Shown in pieces: positions 30,764 to 34,848 of a stretch of DNA of 34,848 bases. This DNA comes from Neorhizobium sp. SHOUNA12A (GTDB lineage: Bacteria > Pseudomonadota > Alphaproteobacteria > Rhizobiales > Rhizobiaceae). Numbering within the stretch: the first letter of the stretch is position 1; the number at the start of each line of letters is the position of its first letter. The notes beneath the pieces were generated by a model. The model was not told the DNA's origin and searched no databases. It worked only from the letters and a program-made list of their open reading frames with translations. The translations under genes and the position numbers were made by a program. The stretch covers positions 1 through 34,848 of the forward strand of contig NZ_JALBGV010000064.1 in the NCBI RefSeq assembly GCF_023006505.1, given 5' to 3'.

Positions 30764-31933
30764 ATGTCGATCATCTCCAGTCTCAGCCCCCGCGCCGTCG
30801 CGGCGCCCGAAAGCGGCATTGTCGAGGTCCTGAATTACGCCCGCGGGCGAGAGGGATTGATCCCGCTCTGGGCCGGTGAAGGGGATCTGCCGAGCCCGGA
30901 TTTCATCAACCGCGCCGCAACCGAGGCGCTGCTCGGCGGCGAGACCTTCTATACCTGGCAGCGCGGCATTCCCGAGCTGCGCCAGGCGCTGTCGGATTAT
31001 TACACACGGCATTTCTCCGTCTCGCTGCCGGTCGAGCATTTTTATGTGACCGGCTCCGGCATGCATGCGATCATGCTGGCGGTGCAGGCCGTGACCTCGC
31101 CGGGCGACGAGATGATCTATCTGTCGCCGACCTGGCCGAACATCATCTCGGCGATCGAGATTTCCGGCGCCCATTCCGTCGGCCTGCCGCTCGATTTCGT
31201 CGGCGGCCGCTGGTCGCTCGATCTCGCCAAGCTGGAGGCGAAGATCACACCGAAGACCAAAGGCCTGTTCATCAACACCCCGGCCAACCCGACCGGCTGG
31301 ACGGCGACGCTCGAAGACCTGAAGAACATCCTGGCGCTCGCCCGCAAGCACGGCATCTGGATCGTCGCCGACGAGATCTATGCCCGTTATTATTATGGTG
31401 GCGCCGCAAGGGCTCCGTCCTTCCTCGACATCATGGAGGAAGGCGACCGGATCATCTTCGCCAATTCCTTCTCCAAGAACTGGTCGATGACCGGCTGGCG
31501 GGTCGGCTGGATCGTTGCGCCGCCGGAAATGGGTCAGGTTATCGAAAACCTGGTGCAGTATTCGAATTCCGGCGTGGCGCAGTTCCTGCAGCGCGGCGCG
31601 GTCGTGGCGCTCAACCAGGGCGACGACTTCGTGAATGCGAATATCGCCCGGGCGACCGAAGCGCGCGACATCCTCTGCGACGCGCTGATTGCCACCAATC
31701 GGGTCGAAACGCTTAAACCCGACGGCGCGCTTTACGCTTTCGTCAAGGTGGACGGCATTACCGACAGCCGCAGCGCGGCGCTCGATATCGTCGACAAGAT
31801 CGGCGTGGCGCTGGCGCCCGGCTCGGCTTTCGGCAAGGGCGGCGAGCTTTTCCTGCGCGCCTGTTTCCTGCGCGATCCGAAACAGATCGAAGAGGCCGCC
31901 GGCCGCCTCTCCGATTACATCAAGCGGCTCTGA
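30764..31933 (+). CDS. PLP-dependent aminotransferase, class I/II
   Basis: This 389-residue cytoplasmic enzyme is of the aspartate-aminotransferase fold. W-A-G-E-G-D-L-P-S-P lies near the N-terminus. N175 in N-T-P-A-N-P-T-G, D203 and Y206 in V-A-D-E-I-Y hold the cofactor. K238 in S-F-S-K-N-W-S-M-T-G-W-R246 is the Schiff-base lysine followed by the phosphate-contacting arginine. Aspartate, aromatic or other amino donors are possible, and the sequence does not decide. It is followed 159 bases later by galE and is probably transcribed separately. Confidence 0.88.
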   Translation: MSIISSLSPRAVAAPESGIVEVLNYARGREGLIPLWAGEGDLPSPDFINRAATEALLGGETFYTWQRGIPELRQALSDYYTRHFSVSLPVEHFYVTGSGMHAIMLAVQAVTSPGDEMIYLSPTWPNIISAIEISGAHSVGLPLDFVGGRWSLDLAKLEAKITPKTKGLFINTPANPTGWTATLEDLKNILALARKHGIWIVADEIYARYYYGGAARAPSFLDIMEEGDRIIFANSFSKNWSMTGWRVGWIVAPPEMGQVIENLVQYSNSGVAQFLQRGAVVALNQGDDFVNANIARATEARDILCDALIATNRVETLKPDGALYAFVKVDGITDSRSAALDIVDKIGVALAPGSAFGKGGELFLRACFLRDPKQIEEAAGRLSDYIKRL

Positions 31934-32092
31934 CCCGATCCGGCACGCAAACGCTAAAATTCGAGCGATTTGCTCAAGTGCCTGTTTGCCTTGACCCGAG
32001 ATAAACCCGGCGCAACCCGTGTCGGGTAAGCATTGTTGAAGACTGCCCGTGTTTTCGTCCTGCCAACGATAAGAAAGCAGGGAAGTATAGAC

Positions 32093-33127
32093 ATGGCAGT
32101 TCTGGTGACAGGCGGCGCGGGTTACATCGGCAGCCACATGGCCTGGGCCTTGCTCGATGCGGGCGAGGAAGTCGTCGTCCTCGACAGGCTTTCGACCGGT
32201 TTTCGCTGGGCTGTGCCGGCCGAGGCGCGGTTTTATCTGGGCGACGTCGGTGATCGCGCCATTCTTTCGCAGGTCTTTGCCGAAAACGACATCGACGCGA
32301 TCCTGCATTTCGCCGGCTCGATCGTCGTGCCGCAATCGGTCGCCCATCCTTTGGATTATTACGAGAACAATACCGGCAATACCCGGTTGCTCGCTGCGGC
32401 CGCGATCGAAGCAGGCATTCGCCATTTTGTCTTCTCGTCGACTGCAGCGGTTTATGGCGACCAGAAGGACGACACGCCCGTCTTCGAAAGCGCCGACCTG
32501 CACCCGAAGAACCCCTATGGCCAGTCGAAACTGATGTCGGAAATGATGCTGCGCGATGCCGCCGCGGCCTATGATTTCCGTTTCGTGGCGCTGCGTTATT
32601 TCAATGTCGCCGGCGCCGATCCGCTCGGCCGCACCGGCCTGTCGACCGAAGGCGCCACCCATCTGATCAAGATCGCCTGCGAGGCCGAGCTCGGCAAGCG
32701 CCGTGGCGTCGATGTCTACGGGACAGATTATTCGACGGCTGACGGCACCGGCATCCGCGACTACATCCATGTCACCGACCTCGTGAACGCGCATCTGAAA
32801 GCGTTGAGCTACCTGCGCCGTGGCGGCGAACCGTTGATTGCCAATTGTGGTTACGGCCGCGGTTATTCAGTCCTGGAGGTCCTGGACGCGGTGATGCGCG
32901 TCGGTGGCCGCAAGTTCGAAATCCGCTATGGACCCCGCCGGCCGGGCGACGCGGCAAGCGTGGTCGCCAATTCGACGCTGGCGCGCCGGTTGCTCGACTG
33001 GAAGCCGCGCCACGACGATCTGGATTTTATCGTCGAGACCGCGATTACCTGGGAGAAAGGCCTCGCCTTGCGCAAGGCCGAAGATCTCAAGTCGCTGCAG
33101 AGCAGGTTGGCCTCGGCACGATTCTAG
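32093..33127 (+). CDS. galE: UDP-glucose 4-epimerase
   Basis: This 344-residue extended SDR has V-T-G7-G-A-G-Y-I-G13-S-H for NAD+, D31 after the second strand, catalytic S116 in F-S-S-T-A-A-V-Y-G, and Y142-G-Q-S-K146. R-Y-F-N-V-A-G-A-D is the substrate loop. It interconverts UDP-glucose and UDP-galactose. In rhizobia the same enzyme (ExoB) feeds exopolysaccharide and lipopolysaccharide synthesis. The frame opens at 32033, but the ATG at 32093 with AGGGAAG upstream starts at the usual residue. Whether this is the galE or exoB paralogue cannot be told here. Confidence 0.93.
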   Translation: MAVLVTGGAGYIGSHMAWALLDAGEEVVVLDRLSTGFRWAVPAEARFYLGDVGDRAILSQVFAENDIDAILHFAGSIVVPQSVAHPLDYYENNTGNTRLLAAAAIEAGIRHFVFSSTAAVYGDQKDDTPVFESADLHPKNPYGQSKLMSEMMLRDAAAAYDFRFVALRYFNVAGADPLGRTGLSTEGATHLIKIACEAELGKRRGVDVYGTDYSTADGTGIRDYIHVTDLVNAHLKALSYLRRGGEPLIANCGYGRGYSVLEVLDAVMRVGGRKFEIRYGPRRPGDAASVVANSTLARRLLDWKPRHDDLDFIVETAITWEKGLALRKAEDLKSLQSRLASARF

Positions 33128-33238
33128 GGTTCCGGATCGGAACAGTTTTTATGGAACATCCTCGGTTGTCTGGGGTTTGAACTACGCGGGCAAATCGAAT
33201 CCGCCGGTTCTGCCGGTATTTCAACGGAGGAAATTCCC

Positions 33239-33571
33239 ATGACTTTCAAGCTGATTACCGTCTCGATCCTTTCTCTCGGCCTCGCGGCCGGTGGCGCTCT
33301 TGCCCAGACCAGCGGCAAGGGAAATGCAAGCTCCACCGGGACGTCGGCCAGCGATAGCAGCGACGGCCAAAAGAAGATCGACCCGAACGCCACCAACAGC
33401 ACCACAGGCGGCGCCATGGGCAATGCTGCAGGCACAAAGGACACGCGGACCAACTGCGCTCCGAACCTGCAGACCAGGGGCTCGGCCACCACGCCTGACA
33501 CGACGGGCACCGCATCGGTTCCTTCGGGCCAGGCCGGCACCAACACCAACGGTCAGGCTACGGACTGCTGA
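33239..33571 (+). CDS. Small exported Ser/Thr/Gly-rich protein
   Basis: This 110-residue protein has a clear Sec signal, M-T-F-K-L-I-T-V-S-I-L-S-L-G-L-A-A-G-G-A-L-A-Q, cleaved near residue 22. The mature part is short, low-complexity and hydrophilic, rich in S, T, G, N and A, with only two cysteines (in N-C-A-P and at the very end D-C), which could form a disulphide bond. It is probably a disordered periplasmic protein of unknown role. GGAGG lies 8 bases before the ATG, and a good terminator follows 21 bases after the stop. Confidence 0.8.
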   Translation: MTFKLITVSILSLGLAAGGALAQTSGKGNASSTGTSASDSSDGQKKIDPNATNSTTGGAMGNAAGTKDTRTNCAPNLQTRGSATTPDTTGTASVPSGQAGTNTNGQATDC

Positions 33572-33592
33572 CGCAGATGCATTTTAGCGAAG

Positions 33593-33619
33593 AAAGGCCG
33601 GCATCGTCCGGCCTTTTTT
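33593..33619 (+). terminator. Rho-independent terminator
   Basis: AAAGGCCGG-CATCGT-CCGGCCTTT forms a 9-bp stem, and the T-run TTTTTT (33614-33619) begins within the right arm. It ends the transcript of the small exported protein. Confidence 0.9.
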
Positions 33620-33693
33620 GCGTCCGGATATTCCGTCGCATGGCGTTTTTAAGCGTTTGCCGATAAAGAGGGACCTTCTCAACATCGGTATCC

Positions 33694-34488
33694 ATGATGC
33701 GACGCGCTTTGCTTTCCACCATCTTCCTGCTGCTGCCTCTGACGGCGGGCGCCCAGAATTTGCCTGCAAAGCATCCCTCAAGCCCGCCTGTCACGCAGCA
33801 TGCCGCCGGCACGCCCAAACTGGTCGAGCCGCATCTGCATGTCAGCCGTTCCGGCAATGTCAGCCGCCCTCGGGTGGCGCTGACCTTCGATGCCTGCATG
33901 GGGCAGGCCGACGAACGCATCCTTTCGACGCTTGTCCGGGAGCGCATTCCCGCGACTATTTTCGTCACCGCCCGCTGGCTGAAAAAGAACCCGCAGGCGG
34001 TCGCGGTCTTTCTAAACAACCTCGATCTGTTTGAACTGGAGAACCACGGCCAGAACCATGTGCCGGCGGTCGATGCTCCGGTCCTGATCTACGGCATCGC
34101 CGCGGCCGGATCACCGGAAGCCGTTCGCCAGGAAGTGGCAGGTGGCGCCGATGCGATGCTGGCGGCGGGCATTGCCGCACCGCGCTGGTTTCGGGGCTCA
34201 ACGGCTAAATACGATCCTTCGGCGATCCGCCAGATCCGCGACATGGGATACCGGGTCGCCGGTTATTCGCTGAATGGCGACGGCGGCTCGCTGCTCGGCG
34301 CCGGCGTCACCGAAAAACGCATCGCTGCCGCCAAGGACGGCGATGTCGTCCTCGCGCATATCAACCAGCCGACCCATGCGGCCGGCGAGGGCGTCGCCCG
34401 CGCTCTCCTGGCCCTGAAGGGCCGGGGCGTCGAATTCGTGCGTCTTTCCGATGTCGATGGCATCGGCGACGACGACACGACGCAGTGA
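33694..34488 (+). CDS. Exported polysaccharide-deacetylase-like protein
   Basis: This 264-residue protein has a signal peptide (cleavage near residue 20, L-T-A-G-A-Q-N) followed by a NodB-type deacetylase fold. The first motif is L-T-F-D-A-C-M-G, where typical enzymes have T-F-D-D, so the second aspartate is replaced. The metal-site histidines appear in E-N-H-G-Q-N-H. R-W-F-R-G-S and D-G-D-V-V-L-A-H-I-N are the later strands. The D-A-C form recurs in a proteobacterial subgroup, so it may be active with altered metal ligation. It probably acts on cell-wall or capsule sugars in the periplasm. Start codons at 33694 and 33697 are equivalent; no strong ribosome binding site is visible. Confidence 0.82.
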   Translation: MMRRALLSTIFLLLPLTAGAQNLPAKHPSSPPVTQHAAGTPKLVEPHLHVSRSGNVSRPRVALTFDACMGQADERILSTLVRERIPATIFVTARWLKKNPQAVAVFLNNLDLFELENHGQNHVPAVDAPVLIYGIAAAGSPEAVRQEVAGGADAMLAAGIAAPRWFRGSTAKYDPSAIRQIRDMGYRVAGYSLNGDGGSLLGAGVTEKRIAAAKDGDVVLAHINQPTHAAGEGVARALLALKGRGVEFVRLSDVDGIGDDDTTQ

Positions 34489-34524
34489 GCCGGCAGTCTT
34501 CCCAACCATTTACTCTTTGAACGC

Positions 34525-34562
34525 AGATCGGGGAGAGACGGGATCCCGCCTCTCCCCGATCT
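34525..34562. terminator. Bidirectional terminator between convergent genes
   Basis: AGATCGGGGAGAG and CTCTCCCCGATCT are perfect 13-base arms. The 12-base centre contains a further palindrome, CGGGATCCCG, so the hairpin is very long. Weak T-rich sequence (TTGTTT) follows on the plus strand. It separates the deacetylase-like gene from the convergent DUF1236 gene. Confidence 0.75.
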
Positions 34563-34584
34563 TGTTTCGGCAGAAGGGTCGTAT

Positions 34585-34848
34585 TTACCGGACGACCTGC
34601 ACGACCGTGCGGGTCCGCGGGTCGACGATGATGCGCTGTTTGTTCACCACCGCGTAGGCATATTTCGGGCTGTCGGGAACCGGGGTCAGCACGACGCTTG
34701 AAGGAAGCGGCTTGCCGACGACGATCTTTTCCTTGACGACGACCGGCGATGCCGGGGCAGGGGCCTGTTCGACATAGGTGACGACACGTTGCGGCGGCGG
34801 GTCGATGACGGTACCGACAGCTGCGCCGGCGACCCCGCCGACGGCGGC
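34585..34848 (-). CDS. DUF1236 protein, C-terminal part
   Basis: The frame runs to the right edge, so the N-terminus is missing; 87 residues are visible. The first part (A-A-V-G-G-V-A-G-A-A-V-G-T) is a glycine-zipper-like stretch. A valine/proline segment follows, then the DUF1236 block V-K-E-K-I-V-V-G-K-P-L-P, L-T-P-V-P, Y-A-Y-A-V-V-N and I-I-V-D-P-R-T-R-T-V-V-Q-V. DUF1236 proteins are small exported proteins found widely in Rhizobiales, of unknown function. Confidence 0.85.
   Translation of the reverse strand, partial: AAVGGVAGAAVGTVIDPPPQRVVTYVEQAPAPASPVVVKEKIVVGKPLPSSVVLTPVPDSPKYAYAVVNKQRIIVDPRTRTVVQVVR

Noticed and set aside
1..34848. CRISPR arrays, tRNA or rRNA genes, integrase genes
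   Set aside because: I saw no regularly spaced repeats, cloverleaf-like segments with conserved T-loops, rRNA segments, or integrase motifs on either strand; this is by eye, so short tRNA-like pieces could be missed.

Overview
The window looks like chromosomal or chromid DNA from a member of the Rhizobiaceae (Rhizobium, Neorhizobium or Agrobacterium type). The GC content is high, and several families are typical of rhizobia: a DUF1236 protein, an OpgC-domain protein, a DUF1127 protein, a sugar ABC transporter beside a GntR regulator, and a very large symporter/histidine-kinase fusion. This placement rests on gene content and style only, because no rRNA or other marker gene is present.

Layout. 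(1) 1-4439 is accessory in character. It holds the tail of a YdeI/OmpD-associated protein, an AbiEi/AbiEii type IV toxin-antitoxin pair, a short XRE regulator with a palindrome touching its start codon, a hypothetical protein with a Tat-like leader, an apparent relic of a similar leader, and several gene-poor stretches. (2) 4440-6390 holds a PLP enzyme of the cystathionine gamma-synthase family and a small lipoprotein, both on the minus strand. (3) 6642-19605 is a sugar-catabolism locus. A nine-gene minus-strand operon (ABC ATPase, permease, binding protein, aldo/keto reductase, lactonase, Zn-alcohol dehydrogenase, mutarotase, SDR, L-fuconate dehydratase) diverges from a GntR/FadR regulator plus a UxaA-family dehydratase. 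A convergent UxuB-like reductase abuts the far end. (4) 19696-25073 is an islet. A 104-bp direct repeat of the 3' end of opgC flanks a DUF1127/small ORF/LysE operon and a winged-helix STAND ATPase regulator. (5) 25074-34848 looks like core genome: opgC, an SSSF-type hybrid histidine kinase, mscL, an aminotransferase, galE, a small exported protein, a polysaccharide-deacetylase-like protein and the tail of a DUF1236 protein.

How the genes work together. The sugar locus reads as a non-phosphorylating L-fucose pathway: mutarotase, 1-dehydrogenase, lactonase, fuconate dehydratase and 2-keto-3-deoxyfuconate dehydrogenase. Three further enzymes are not needed for fucose: a Zn-dehydrogenase resembling E. 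coli L-galactonate 5-dehydrogenase, a UxuB/UxaB-type reductase and a UxaA-type altronate dehydratase. They would form a second branch for L-galactonate after a shared upper pathway. I infer a forked L-fucose/L-galactose locus under one GntR regulator. Two near-identical TGGT-N4-CCA sites lie in the divergent promoter region and are candidate operators.

The most unusual structural feature is the islet in region 4. It is bounded by a duplicated opgC 3' end and contains a decayed copy of the regulator's own DNA-binding domain.
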